The position numbers and the translations under genes are program-made. Source: Actinoplanes cyaneus (GTDB lineage Bacteria > Actinomycetota > Actinomycetes > Mycobacteriales > Micromonosporaceae). Taken from it: a DNA stretch of 64,000 nucleotides. The notes under the pieces were generated by a model. The model ran no database searches. It saw only the letters and a program-made list of their open reading frames with translations, and was not told the DNA's origin. The stretch is from positions 1 through 64,000 of the forward strand of contig NZ_BOMH01000036.1 of NCBI RefSeq assembly GCF_016862095.1, in the 5' to 3' direction. Below are positions 1-10,323 of this stretch, one piece after another (within the stretch, counting starts at the first letter, position 1; every line of letters begins with the position of its first letter).

Positions 1-248
1 CGTTCAACGGAGCCGACAGCCATGTCACCTGCTCGTCGACCTCCCACCCAAGGTCGCCGCGGCCCGCCTGGTCAACAGCCTGAAAGGCGTCTCCTCGCGC
101 CGCCTGCGACAGGAGTTCCCCGACCTGGTACGCCACTACTATCGGGATAACAAGCTCTGGTCGGGTTCGTACTTCGCCGGGTCTGTCGGCGGCACACCCG
201 CTGAGCGCCATCAAGCAGTACATCGAGCAGCAGAACCGTCCCGGTTAA
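1..248 (+). pseudogene. tnpA: IS200/IS605 TnpA transposase remnant (5' truncated by window, two frameshifts)
   Basis: Reading across two corrected frames gives the C-terminal part of a Y1 (HUH) single-strand transposase: FNGADSHV, then HLLVDLPPKV, then RHYYRDNKLWSGSYFAG and finally AIKQYIEQQNRPG before a TAA at 246-248. A base is missing near 25-26, where an 'HVHLL' continuity is expected, and an extra G sits near 200, so no single frame covers the sequence. The YIEQQ helix near the end normally carries the catalytic tyrosine. The element is therefore dead unless helped in trans. The N-terminal part lies outside the window. A hairpin follows at 283-307, as expected for the right end of such elements. 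The family call is confident; the number of frameshifts assumes no sequencing errors. Confidence 0.85.
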
Positions 249-282
249 GGCACTGCTCGGGCCTGACGGCCCTCCCAGCGCG

Positions 283-307
283 GGCCTTCACCCCCGGCCT
301 GAAGGCC
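283..307 (+). repeat. Hairpin downstream of tnpA remnant, candidate IS right end
   Basis: GGCCTTCA at 283-290 pairs perfectly with TGAAGGCC at 300-307 around a 9-base loop. IS200/IS605 elements end in short subterminal hairpins recognised by TnpA, so this placement 35 bases after the transposase stop fits a right-end structure. It could equally be a simple transcription terminator. No second end can be seen because the window begins inside the element. Confidence 0.5.
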
Positions 308-341
308 GGAGCACTGGCCCGCATTCCGGTAGCGCGCAGGC

Positions 342-908
342 TCAGCCGAGTTCTCTGGCCAGCCCCTCGATCACGTGCGCGCCCGGGAGTGCGCCGAGCG
401 CCGGCCCGGCCACCGCGATCTTGCTGTGCCGCACCCCGGATCCCACGATGACGTGCGGCGCGGCGATCACCCGGGAATCGACCAGGATCGGCCAGTCGGC
501 GGGCAGCCCGATCGGCGTGATCCCCCCGAACTCCATCCCGGTCAGCGACACCGCCTCCTCCATCGGCGCGAAGCTGCACTTGCGCACGTCGAGATGCCGC
601 CGGACGACTCCGTTCACGTCGGCCCGCGTGGTGGCCAGGACGACGCACGCCGCGTACTTCGTGACCTCTCCGCGCCGGCCCGCCACGATCACGCAGTTGG
701 CCGACTCGGCGAGGGTCACCCCGTACGCCTCGCAGAATGCCGCGGTGTCGGCAAGGCCCGGATCGATCGGCGCCACCAGCACCTGATCGACGTCGATCGG
801 CGCCTCGTCCGGCCACATCGACAGCGCCTTGACCACCGGCACCGCGAGCAGATCGGGTCGAGACTGGGCAGGTTCGGTCTGCAGGCTTCCCATCACGCCC
901 GTCATCAT
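342..908 (-). CDS. YbaK/EbsC-family aminoacyl-tRNA deacylase-like protein
   Basis: The 188-residue protein carries a YbaK/ProX-type editing domain. The family hydrolyses mischarged tRNAs such as Cys-tRNA(Pro) in trans in the cytoplasm. Visible signatures are the central block around DVRKCSFAPMEEA followed by LTGMEFGGITPIGLP, which matches the conserved lysine-containing strand and the G-G-(I/V)-(T/S)-P-(I/F)-G-(L/F) loop of the family. The start is uncertain: ATG codons at 908 (used here), 905 and 893 are possible, and the frame stays open to 998. It is divergent from the membrane-protein gene at 1004, so promoters probably sit between 909 and 1003. Substrate cannot be told from the sequence. 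Confidence 0.8.
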   Translation of the reverse strand: MMTGVMGSLQTEPAQSRPDLLAVPVVKALSMWPDEAPIDVDQVLVAPIDPGLADTAAFCEAYGVTLAESANCVIVAGRRGEVTKYAACVVLATTRADVNGVVRRHLDVRKCSFAPMEEAVSLTGMEFGGITPIGLPADWPILVDSRVIAAPHVIVGSGVRHSKIAVAGPALGALPGAHVIEGLARELG

Positions 909-1003
909 CACCCAAGTCCGACCGCGCAGCCAGACGACCAGCGGACCGGGGCCGGGCACCTCCGTAAGGCCACGACCGCTCAGGTTTCGGCGGATCATGC
1001 CGA

Positions 1004-1453
1004 ATGTCTGAGGTTGTGAAGGAGGAGCTCATCTCAGAACGCCGCACGCCCCGCGTCGGCACTGTCAGCGGCCTGGCCCTGATGACCGGCGCCACCGCCA
1101 TGGCCGCGATCGGCGGCGGCCACCACTCGGTCTTCGCGACGATTCTGCTGGCCCTCCTGGCGCTCGGCATGGCCCACGCGTTCACCGTGGAGATCCAGCG
1201 TCAGGCCCACCGCCGGGCCGGCCGCTGGGGCCGCAACGACCTGATCAACACCGTGCTCCTGGCCAGCTGGGCAGTCGCCTCGCTCACGATCGCGATGCTG
1301 CCCTACCCGCCCGCCTCGGTTCGGATCCTGGGGCTGCTGCTGACCTTCAGCTACACCGCGGCCGCCGCCTACTTCGTGGCGGAGCGACACCGCGCGATCG
1401 CCACGGCCCAGGCCGAGAGCACCTCCTCGGTCTCCGAGTCGGCCTCGGTCTGA
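1004..1453 (+). CDS. Small four-helix membrane protein of unknown function
   Basis: A 149-residue protein with about four hydrophobic segments (roughly residues 18-37, 41-60, 80-100 and 105-126), a basic loop after the second (QRQAHRRAGRWGR) and a Ser/Glu-rich C-terminal tail. I do not recognise a named family. The ATG at 1004 lacks a clear ribosome binding site; a GTG at 1016 in the same frame is an alternative. It is divergent from the YbaK-like gene and convergent with the NUDIX gene, so it looks monocistronic. No catalytic motif is visible. Confidence 0.6.
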   Translation: MSEVVKEELISERRTPRVGTVSGLALMTGATAMAAIGGGHHSVFATILLALLALGMAHAFTVEIQRQAHRRAGRWGRNDLINTVLLASWAVASLTIAMLPYPPASVRILGLLLTFSYTAAAAYFVAERHRAIATAQAESTSSVSESASV

Positions 1454-1480
1454 CCGCAGCCTGCCCCGCCGCGCGCTTTC

Positions 1481-1915
1481 CTACCGATCGCCCGCGGCGG
1501 CCCGCTCCACCGGCGGCCCCATCGTCGGCAGCACCACCATCAGCGGCGGCACCGCCACCCCGCTGGTCTCGATCGGCAGCTCCGGCACCGGCAGCCAGTC
1601 CAGCCCGAGCGGCTCCGGCCCCTTCCCGTCATCCCGCCCGGCCCGCGGCTCGCCGTCCGCCACCGTCACCGCGAAGACCGACGTCATCCCCGACGGGTAC
1701 GGCATCTCCAGCACATACCTCAAGTCGCTGACGATCAGCCCGGTCTCCTCGAAGACCTCGCGGCGCACCGCATCTTCGGCGGTCTCACCGGGCTCCAGCC
1801 CACCACCTGGCAGAGTCCACCACTCGCCGCCCCCGGATCGCCGGCTGCGCTCGTGCACCATCAGCACGCGGCCGTCCCGCACGATCACGGCGGCAGCCCG
1901 CCTTCGTTCGCTCAC
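1481..1915 (-). CDS. NUDIX hydrolase
   Basis: A 144-residue protein with a complete Nudix box GX5EX7REUXEEXGU at residues 38-60 (G38, E44, R52, E53, E56, E57, G59, L60). The REVFEETGL block gives the metal-binding glutamates needed for pyrophosphohydrolysis of a nucleoside diphosphate linked to another group. The N-terminal strand RRAAAVIVRDGRVLMVHE is typical of the MutT-like fold. The substrate cannot be assigned; the protein is as long as a single-domain family member. A DnaA-box-like sequence lies 53 bases upstream of its start at 1968-1976. Confidence 0.9.
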   Translation of the reverse strand: MSERRRAAAVIVRDGRVLMVHERSRRSGGGEWWTLPGGGLEPGETAEDAVRREVFEETGLIVSDLRYVLEMPYPSGMTSVFAVTVADGEPRAGRDDGKGPEPLGLDWLPVPELPIETSGVAVPPLMVVLPTMGPPVERAAAGDR

Positions 1916-1967
1916 GAGTCGCAGGCTAACCGCCGGAATGGCCGTACGCAGGATTTCCTCGTTCCTC

Positions 1968-1976
1968 TGTGGATAA
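1968..1976 (-). promoter_or_regulatory. DnaA-box-like site upstream of NUDIX gene
   Basis: The sequence TTATCCACA, read on the minus strand, is the consensus DnaA box used in this chromosome's origin. It lies between the NUDIX gene and the lipoprotein gene, about 13 kb from oriC. A single box may act in DnaA-dependent transcription control or titration, or be chance. Confidence 0.4.
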
Positions 1977-2006
1977 CTGGCAGACCCAGACCGGGCTAAT
2001 GCGTAG

Positions 2007-2600
2007 CTAAACCTTCGGAACGGTGACCAGCAGGAAGTCCTTCTTGGCGAGGATCGCCCCGCTCAGCTTCAGCCTGGTCTTCTTCTCGATGAACGTGATC
2101 GCCGTCTCGGTGTGGTCGGCCACCTCGGTCTTCAGCCGGCCCCGCTCGTAGAGCCGCCGGGTCCCGCGCCCCGCGGCATTCCCCCGGTACGCCACGACGG
2201 TGCGCCCCTTGGAGAGCGGCTCCGCGATCGCCTCGGTCATCCCCAGGCTGCCGGGACCGTCCTCGAGGAGCATCGTCCACCGGCCGAACCCGCTCACCCC
2301 GAGGAAATACCGAGCGGCGTTCTCCTCACCGTCACCGGGGCCGACCACCTGCGGCCAGGTGACCTGCTCGGAGATCGTCCCGCCGATCGCCTTCACCGCT
2401 GCTTCCGGGGACAGCCCGCTCACCATCGTCAGGCAGAAGCCCCGTGCCAGCGGGCCGTCCGGACCGACCCACAGGTGTCCTTGATCACTGCTGGTGTCGG
2501 TCAGGTTCGTCCGGCTCTGGCTCGCCAGCCCCGCCCGCGACTTACCGCATCCAGCCAGCGGCGCCAGGACCACCGCCGCCAGAAGAACCCGCCGTCTCAC
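2007..2600 (-). CDS. Putative lipoprotein, DUF6461-like
   Basis: A 197-residue protein starting with a basic n-region and hydrophobic stretch ending in the lipobox LAGC with Cys18, so it is probably lipidated and held on the outer face of the membrane. The central part contains GFCLTMVSGLSPEAA, reminiscent of the opening strand-helix of DUF6461-type actinobacterial proteins, but that assignment is from memory of the motif style and is weak. No enzymatic motif is visible. It is transcribed away from the tRNA block and has about 100 bases of upstream sequence before the tRNA terminator. Confidence 0.65.
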   Translation of the reverse strand: MRRRVLLAAVVLAPLAGCGKSRAGLASQSRTNLTDTSSDQGHLWVGPDGPLARGFCLTMVSGLSPEAAVKAIGGTISEQVTWPQVVGPGDGEENAARYFLGVSGFGRWTMLLEDGPGSLGMTEAIAEPLSKGRTVVAYRGNAAGRGTRRLYERGRLKTEVADHTETAITFIEKKTRLKLSGAILAKKDFLLVTVPKV

Positions 2601-2697
2601 CGCGTCAGTAGACCAAACATTTAGACGTCCGGTAAAGCAAAGAATGAGATGTGCTGTCGATCTGTCCGTATTGGAAACGAACGCCGGGAAAACGCTG

Positions 2698-2723
2698 AAG
2701 CCCTCACCAAATGGTGAGGGCTT
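2698..2723 (-). terminator. Intrinsic terminator of the tRNA-Ala transcript
   Basis: Eleven-base-pair perfect stem (2698-2708 with 2713-2723) and a four-base AAAT loop. It lies 10 bases after the 3' end of tRNA-Ala on the minus strand. The following minus-strand sequence has a short run of four T bases about 9 bases later. The position immediately after the last gene of the gyrA-to-tRNA-Ala series fits a termination role. Confidence 0.75.
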
Positions 2724-2733
2724 GAGAAGTCTG

Positions 2734-2806
2734 TGGAGCCCAGGGGACTTGAACCCCTAACCCCCGCCTTGCAAAGGCGGTGCTCTGCCAGTTGAGCTAG
2801 GGCCCC
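2734..2806 (-). tRNA. tRNA-Ala (anticodon TGC)
   Basis: A complete 73-base cloverleaf: a seven-pair acceptor stem (GGGGCCC with GGGCTCC, one G-T pair), D arm GCTC...GAGC, anticodon stem CCGCC/GGCGG with loop TTTGCAA, and T arm AGGGG/CCCCT with TTCAAGT. The anticodon is TGC and the discriminator is A. The 3' CCA is not encoded (the next bases are CAG), so it must be added by the CCA enzyme encoded at 41073-42503. It is the last gene before the terminator at 2698-2723. Confidence 0.97.
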
Positions 2807-2816
2807 GGACAGCGCC

Positions 2817-2945
2817 TCAGCGCAGATCAGGAGCGGTGGTCGCCTCGTGCCACAGGGCTCGCTCGTCGCTGGAGGCCTTGACCTTCTTGACCACCAGGGT
2901 GGCAGCACCGACAACGGCGGCCACGATCAGAAGCTTCTTGAGCAT
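2817..2945 (-). CDS. DLW-39 family small protein
   Basis: A 42-residue protein beginning MLKKLLIVAAVVGAA and ending with a basic-then-acidic segment: VVKKVKASSDERALW. It fits the small actinobacterial DLW-39 family: one N-terminal hydrophobic helix, a Lys-rich stretch, then a motif usually read D-L-W, here A-L-W. The gene sits between tRNA-Ile and tRNA-Ala downstream of gyrA, its usual place in the phylum. The stop at 2817 is only 10 bases before the 5' end of tRNA-Ala. The start codon ATG is preceded by GGGGG 6-10 bases upstream. Its function is unknown; it is probably a single-pass membrane peptide. Confidence 0.85.
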   Translation of the reverse strand: MLKKLLIVAAVVGAATLVVKKVKASSDERALWHEATTAPDLR

Positions 2946-3046
2946 CAACTACCCCCACTCTGGGACGGGAGACGCAACTGGGCGAGCAAAACAATGGGCG
3001 ACCCAAGTCCGCGCCATCCGTGCGGACAGGATCGCCCGATCGCTCG

Positions 3047-3120
3047 TGGGGCTAGATGGAATCGAACCATCGACCTCAGAGTTATCAGCTCTGCGCTCTA
3101 ACCGACTGAGCTATAGCCCC
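3047..3120 (-). tRNA. tRNA-Ile (anticodon GAT)
   Basis: A complete 74-base cloverleaf with acceptor stem GGGGCTA/TAGCCCC, D arm GCTC...GAGC, anticodon stem CAGAG/CTCTG with loop CTGATAA, and T arm with GTTCGATTC. The anticodon GAT reads isoleucine codons ATC and ATT. CCA is not encoded. It follows the DUF3566 gene after a strong hairpin at 3148-3187 and precedes the small DLW-39-type gene. Confidence 0.97.
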
Positions 3121-3147
3121 TCACCTGCGGACAGAACATTACCGCAT

Positions 3148-3187
3148 CGGGTTGCGAGCCACCAAAACGGGGGTGGCTCACAACCCG
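3148..3187 (-). terminator. Strong hairpin between DUF3566 and tRNA-Ile
   Basis: A 16-base-pair stem (3148-3163 with 3172-3187, one G-T wobble) with an 8-base loop. It begins 11 bases after the stop of the DUF3566 gene on the minus strand. There is no U-tract after it, so it may be an RNase-processing or 3'-protecting stem as much as a terminator between the gyr transcript and the tRNAs. Confidence 0.6.
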
Positions 3188-3197
3188 ATCAGGCATG

Positions 3198-4100
3198 TCA
3201 GTCGCGTTCCGCGAGCGTCAGCTCGATGCCGCCGACCAGGTCGGCGCAGACGTTGTAGATGAACGCCCCGAGCGTCGCCAGCGCCGTGAACAGCACGACG
3301 TTGACCGCGCCGATCAGCATCGACGTGCCGATGACGCCCCACGCGGTGATCCGGAAGCCGCCGGAGGCCTCCGAGCCGCCGCTCGCGCTGACCAGTTCCT
3401 TGAGGCTGTCGTTGACCGAGGTCCACACGCCCATGGTGTCCAGCGCCAGGTAGAGCACCGACGTCGCGACTACCACCACGATGAACAGCACGATGGAGAC
3501 CGCGAACGCGAACTTCATCACGGACCAGGGGTCGATCCGCTTGAGGTTCAGCCGCGCCCGGCGCGGGCCGCGCGCGGCAGCCGAGGACACCGTGGAGCGA
3601 GCCGAACGAACCGCTTCGGAGACCCGGGCGGCCCCGACCGCCGACGTCCCACTCGAGCCGGCCGGCGTGGCCGTCCCGCTGACCGGCGCGGTGCGCTGCT
3701 TCGAGGCACCGGGCGGGGTCACCGTGGGGCCGCTGCCCGCCGGGCGCGCAGCGGAGCCCGTGACGGTCCCGGGGGTCGTCCCGGGGCGCGACTGGGCAGC
3801 ACCGGGCGCGGCGCCCTTGCCCTTGGTCACAACCGGCACCGCCGCCGAGGCCTTGGCCACAGCGGGCCCGCCGGGCTGCTGGCGCTTGGCATCGGCTTCC
3901 GGCCCGGCAGCGGACGGCTCACCCGGCGGCGGGGCCATGCCCGGCGCCCTGGTGAACTTCGGCGGGGACGGGGCATCGGCGGGGACAGCGGCGCGCCCAG
4001 CGGACTCGCGTCCAGGCGTTGCGGCGCTGTCATTCTTCGCCGCATCGCCCGGAGCTGCTGAGCTCCCGGGGCCCCCCGACTTCGCCTGTGTCTCCGGCAT
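3198..4100 (-). CDS. DUF3566 domain membrane protein, gyrA-linked
   Basis: A 300-residue protein. The first ~185 residues are Pro/Ala/Ser-rich and probably disordered; the C-terminal ~110 residues form the DUF3566 domain with two membrane helices, one around FAFAVSIVLFIVVVVATSVL and one around GTSMLIGAVNVVLFTALAT. DUF3566 proteins lie directly downstream of gyrA in many actinobacteria; their role is unknown. The ATG at 4100 lies 3 bases after the gyrA stop, so translation is probably coupled; a TTG at 4103 is also possible. The end of the gene is marked by the hairpin at 3148-3187. The linker is longer than in many homologues I recall. Confidence 0.9.
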   Translation of the reverse strand: MPETQAKSGGPGSSAAPGDAAKNDSAATPGRESAGRAAVPADAPSPPKFTRAPGMAPPPGEPSAAGPEADAKRQQPGGPAVAKASAAVPVVTKGKGAAPGAAQSRPGTTPGTVTGSAARPAGSGPTVTPPGASKQRTAPVSGTATPAGSSGTSAVGAARVSEAVRSARSTVSSAAARGPRRARLNLKRIDPWSVMKFAFAVSIVLFIVVVVATSVLYLALDTMGVWTSVNDSLKELVSASGGSEASGGFRITAWGVIGTSMLIGAVNVVLFTALATLGAFIYNVCADLVGGIELTLAERD

Positions 4101-4103
4101 CAA

Positions 4104-6617
4104 CTAGTCCTGTTCGTCAGGCTCGTCGGCATTGCGAGCAAGCGCCACGATGGTTACACCTTCAGGGAGGTCCATCAGCTTGACCCCCATTGTGTTCCGA
4201 TCCCGTGTGCGCCGTACAGGCTTCACGGGAGTCCGGATGACACCACCATTGCTGGTGATGGCAAACAGTTCATCCTCCGGGCTGATCACCAGAGCGCCGA
4301 CAAGTCCACCACGTCGTTCGGTGATCTTCGCGGTGAGCACCCCCTTGCCGCCACGCCCCTGCACCGGATACTCCTCGATCGGCGTTCGCTTCGCATACCC
4401 ACCGTTGGTGGCGACCAACACATCCATGTCGTCGCGCACCACTTCCATGGCGAGAAGCTCGTCGTTGTCGCCGAAGCGCATGCCGATCACACCCGAGGTC
4501 GCGCGCCCCATCGGCCGCAGCGCCTCGTCGGTCGCGTTGAACCGGATGGCCTGGGCGTGCTTGGACACGAGCAGGAGGTCGTCCTCCGGTGCCACCAGAG
4601 CCGCGCCCACCAATTCGTCATCCTCCCGCAGGTTGATGGCGATAATGCCACCGCTGCGGTTGGAGTCAAATTCGTCGAGGCGGGTCTTCTTCACGAGACC
4701 ATTCTTAGTGGCGAGCACAAGGTAGGGCGCGACCTGGTAATTCGGGATCTGGATGACCTGGGCGATCTGCTCGTCCGGCTGGAACGCCAGCAGGTTCGCG
4801 ACGTGCTGACCCTTGGCCGTCCGGTTCGCTTCGGGAAGTTCGTAGGCTTTCGCCCGATATACCCGGCCTTTGTTCGTGAAGAACAGCATCCAGTCGTGGG
4901 TCGAGATCACATAGAAGTGCGAGACGATGTCGTCCTGTCGCAGGGTAGCGCCGCTCACACCCTTGCCGCCGCGCCGCTGGGATCGATACATGTCGACCTT
5001 GGTGCGCTTCGCATAACCAGTTCGTGTGATGGTCACCACAACGTCCTCGCGCGCGATGAGGTCCTCCATGGAGACCTCGCCGTCGAACGGGATGATCTGG
5101 GTGCGCCGGTCGTCCCCGAACTTCTGCACGATCTCGCCGAGTTCGTCGGAGATGATCGCCCGCTGCCGCTCCGGCTTCGCCAAGATGTCCTTGAAGTCGG
5201 CGATCTCGAGCTCGATCTTCACCAGCTCGTCGATGATCCGCTGCCGCTCCAGGGCGGCCAGGCGGCGCAGCTGCATGTCGAGGATCGCGGTGGCCTGGAT
5301 CTCGTCGACGTCGAGCAGGGTCATCAGGCCCTGGCGGGAGTCCTCCACCGTGGGCGAGCGCCGGATCAGGGCGATGACCTCGTCGAGCATGTCCAGCGCC
5401 TTGCCCAGACCGCGCAGGATGTGCGCGCGCTCCTCGGCCTTGCGCAGGCGGTACGCCGTACGCCGGCGGATGACCTCGATCTGGTGGTCGACGTAGTAGC
5501 GGATGAACTGCGCCAGATTCAGCGTCCGCGGCACGCCGTCGACCAGCGCCAGCATGTTGGCGCCGAAGGTCTCCTGCAGCTGGGTGTGCTTGTAGAGGTT
5601 GTTCAGCACCACCTTGGCGACCGCGTCGCGCTTGAGGACCAGGATCAGCCGCATGCCGGTACGCCCGGACGACTCGTCCCGGATGTCGGCGATGCCGGTG
5701 AGCTTGCCCTCCTTGACCAGCTCGGCGACCCGCTCGGCGAGGTTGTCCGGGTTCACCTGGTACGGCAGCTCGGTCACCACGAGACACGGCCGGCCGCGCT
5801 GGTCCTCCTCGACCTCGACGACCGCGCGCATCCGGATCGAGCCACGCCCGGTCCGGTACGCGTCCTGGATCGCCTGCTGGCCCACGATCAGGCCGTAGGT
5901 CGGGAAGTCGGGACCCTTGACGATCTCGAGGAGCGCCTCGAGCATCGTCGCCTCGTCGGCCTCGATGTTGTCCAGGCACCACTGGACCGCGGCCGCGATC
6001 TCCCGCAGGTTGTGCGGCGGGATCTTGGTGGCCATGCCGACCGCGATGCCCTCGGACCCGTTGACGAGCAGGTTCGGGAAGCGGGCCGGCAGGATCGTCG
6101 GCTCCTTCGTACGCCCGTCGTAGTTGTCCTGCATGTCGACGGTGTCCTCGTCGATGTCCCGCAGCATCTCCATCGCCAGCGGGGACAGTTTCGACTCGGT
6201 GTAACGCATGGCGGCCGGCGGGTCGTTGCCCGGCGAGCCGAAGTTGCCGTTGCCGTCGATCAGCGGGTACCGCAGCGACCACGGCTGGCCCATCCGGACC
6301 AGGGCGTCGTAGATGGACGAGTCGCCGTGCGGGTGGTAGTTGCCCATCACGTCGCCGACGACGCGCGCGCACTTGACGTAGCCACGGTCGGGGCGGAAGC
6401 CGGCGTCGTACATCGCATAGAGGATCTTGCGGTGCACCGGCTTCAGGCCGTCGCGGACGTCCGGCAGCGCGCGGCCCACGATGACGCTCATCGCGTAGTC
6501 GAGATACGAGCGCTGCATCTCGACCTCGAGACCCACCGGCTCGACGCGCTGGGTCACACCGCCGCCGGTCTCCTCCGGGGAAGCGTCGCCGTCAGGGGGT
6601 TCGGGAATGTCAGTCAC
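4104..6617 (-). CDS. gyrA: DNA gyrase subunit A
   Basis: An 837-residue GyrA, the breakage-reunion subunit of the A2B2 enzyme that introduces negative supercoils. The catalytic tyrosine is Y139 in the AMRYTES motif. The quinolone-resistance region reads [15 protein letters not shown], with serine at the position equivalent to E. coli Ser83 and aspartate at that of Asp87, so no resistance substitution is visible there. The C-terminal pinwheel domain contains the GyrA box QRRGGKG. The GTG start follows a short leader. It is 124 bases downstream of gyrB, with a DnaA-box-like site in the gap, and is followed at 3 bases by the DUF3566 gene. Confidence 0.98.
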   Translation of the reverse strand: MTDIPEPPDGDASPEETGGGVTQRVEPVGLEVEMQRSYLDYAMSVIVGRALPDVRDGLKPVHRKILYAMYDAGFRPDRGYVKCARVVGDVMGNYHPHGDSSIYDALVRMGQPWSLRYPLIDGNGNFGSPGNDPPAAMRYTESKLSPLAMEMLRDIDEDTVDMQDNYDGRTKEPTILPARFPNLLVNGSEGIAVGMATKIPPHNLREIAAAVQWCLDNIEADEATMLEALLEIVKGPDFPTYGLIVGQQAIQDAYRTGRGSIRMRAVVEVEEDQRGRPCLVVTELPYQVNPDNLAERVAELVKEGKLTGIADIRDESSGRTGMRLILVLKRDAVAKVVLNNLYKHTQLQETFGANMLALVDGVPRTLNLAQFIRYYVDHQIEVIRRRTAYRLRKAEERAHILRGLGKALDMLDEVIALIRRSPTVEDSRQGLMTLLDVDEIQATAILDMQLRRLAALERQRIIDELVKIELEIADFKDILAKPERQRAIISDELGEIVQKFGDDRRTQIIPFDGEVSMEDLIAREDVVVTITRTGYAKRTKVDMYRSQRRGGKGVSGATLRQDDIVSHFYVISTHDWMLFFTNKGRVYRAKAYELPEANRTAKGQHVANLLAFQPDEQIAQVIQIPNYQVAPYLVLATKNGLVKKTRLDEFDSNRSGGIIAINLREDDELVGAALVAPEDDLLLVSKHAQAIRFNATDEALRPMGRATSGVIGMRFGDNDELLAMEVVRDDMDVLVATNGGYAKRTPIEEYPVQGRGGKGVLTAKITERRGGLVGALVISPEDELFAITSNGGVIRTPVKPVRRTRDRNTMGVKLMDLPEGVTIVALARNADEPDEQD

Positions 6618-6674
6618 TGTTAACCCTTACTCAAGGTGAAGCCAGACAAATTCGGCCAAAGACCCGCGAACTGC

Positions 6675-6683
6675 TGTGGATAA
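6675..6683 (-). promoter_or_regulatory. DnaA-box-like site between gyrB and gyrA
   Basis: A consensus TTATCCACA on the minus strand lies in the 124-base gap between the gyrB stop and the gyrA start. A second, weaker TGTGGACAC-type sequence is close by at 6707-6715. This could link gyrA expression to DnaA or titrate the initiator. A single 9-mer is weak evidence. Confidence 0.4.
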
Positions 6684-6741
6684 CACTGTGGAAAGGTGCC
6701 CTTCGCTGTGGACACGTGACCAGCAGTGCAACCCCGGGAGT

Positions 6742-9218
<2,477 letters not shown>

Positions 9219-9785
9219 ATGGCGCACGACAAGGGCCTGGACAACGTCGCGGTGCACTGGCCGCGGACGAACCAGTACTACGACCCGGTGGCTCCCGCCG
9301 AGTTCGTGGACTTCGGCGCGATCGCCGACGCCCCGGAGATCGCCGCGCCCACCGGTGCGCTCGCACTGCACATCGCCAAGACCGGCACCGTGCGCGCGAC
9401 CGCGTACACCGAGCTCGTCGACCTGCTGCTGGGGCTCGAGGGCGTGCTCTACGCGACCGACGCGGCCGCCGAGGACGAGGATCCGGTGATCGACCCGGAC
9501 GGCTGCGCCTGGATCGCCGGCGGCCTGGAACGCTTCGTCGAGGGCCACGAGAAGTTCGGCGACCTGGTCACCTTCGACACGGTGGCGGAGGTGATGCGGA
9601 CCGCGATCGCCGGCGGCCGCCTCGCCGAGCAGCAGTTGCGCTGGCTCGACCACCGGCTCGCCGCGCTGCGCGACGACGCCGGCAACGCGCCGCACTGGAG
9701 CTTCGCGCGCACCGAGCTCGCGGTCCTGGCCGGTTTCTACCGTCGCTGCGCCGAGCGCGGCTTCGCGATCTTCGCGGACTACTGA
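9219..9785 (+). CDS. Conserved-looking hypothetical protein, head-on in the replication block
   Basis: A 188-residue acidic, soluble protein (MAHDKGLDNVAVHWPRTNQ...) with no transmembrane segment or signal peptide and no motif I recognise. It contains several Trp and Asp/Glu-rich helices. The ATG at 9219 is preceded by GAGGAAGGG at about 8 bases, which favours it over upstream starts at 9177 and 9198. It is the only plus-strand gene between gyrA and dnaN, so it is transcribed against the leftward replication fork unlike its neighbours. No function is proposed. Confidence 0.7.
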   Translation: MAHDKGLDNVAVHWPRTNQYYDPVAPAEFVDFGAIADAPEIAAPTGALALHIAKTGTVRATAYTELVDLLLGLEGVLYATDAAAEDEDPVIDPDGCAWIAGGLERFVEGHEKFGDLVTFDTVAEVMRTAIAGGRLAEQQLRWLDHRLAALRDDAGNAPHWSFARTELAVLAGFYRRCAERGFAIFADY

Positions 9786-9878
9786 CCGATCGCTTCCGGT
9801 CACGACCCTCAAGATCGAAGATCAAGTTCCTGAGGTCCCAGGTGGGCGGGTGGTCCCTCGCCGCCGCTCCCGCGGGGA

Positions 9879-9932
9879 CCCTTGCGGGCCGAGCAGGGCG
9901 CTGACGCGCCCTGAACGCTCAGCCCGCAAGGG
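9879..9932. repeat. Nested inverted repeat after the 9219 gene
   Basis: An outer stem of 10 pairs (CCCTTGCGGG at 9879-9888 with its complement at 9923-9932) encloses an inner 8-pair stem (CAGGGCGC at 9894-9901 with GCGCCCTG at 9906-9913, loop TGAC). It lies between the ends of convergent genes (plus-strand 9219-9785 and minus-strand 9968-10213), so a bidirectional terminator without U-tract is the simplest reading. Confidence 0.6.
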
Positions 9933-9967
9933 CGATGTCCGTGGGTGGTCGCGCCGCACCCTTTCCG

Positions 9968-10213
9968 TCAGGAGGCGTCGGACTCGGCAGAAGCACGAGC
10001 GTCCTGCCGAGCCAGCCACCACATCTCGCCGACGATCACCAGCAGCAGCACCGCGATGCCGGTGCCCAGGAACAGCGACCAGCGCATGCCGTCCGGCACC
10101 GAGCCGCCGTAATAGGCGGCGGCCCACGCCGGACTCGCCGCGACCGCGAGCAGGCCCGGCACGATCAGGGACAGCACGACCAGGGACAGAGCCAGCAATC
10201 GCCGAAGCACCAT
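9968..10213 (-). CDS. Small secreted or two-helix membrane protein
   Basis: An 81-residue protein with an N-terminal hydrophobic segment (LLALSLVVLSLIVPGLLAVA) followed by an A-S-P-A-W-A-A possible signal-peptidase site, and a second helix around LFLGTGIAVLLLVIVGEMWW. The tail is charged (ARQDARASAESDAS). I start it at the ATG at 10213 because the upstream in-frame sequence is arginine-rich noise antisense to other frames. It lies downstream of dciA on the same strand. It may be a two-pass membrane protein or a single-pass protein with cleaved signal. No family is recognised. Confidence 0.65.
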   Translation of the reverse strand: MVLRRLLALSLVVLSLIVPGLLAVAASPAWAAAYYGGSVPDGMRWSLFLGTGIAVLLLVIVGEMWWLARQDARASAESDAS

Positions 10214-10323
10214 GCAGCCTAAGACGCTGGGAAACGCGCCAGGGTTGCAAGTACGACGAACTTTCACCGAATGTCGCTCATCGGTGACAGCCCGGAACCG
10301 CACAGCGAAACCGGGATCCCGGC

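Noticed and set aside
4557-6623. A 688-codon plus-strand frame antisense to gyrA
   Set aside because: Low-complexity Leu/Val/Asp/Arg composition and complete overlap with gyrA.
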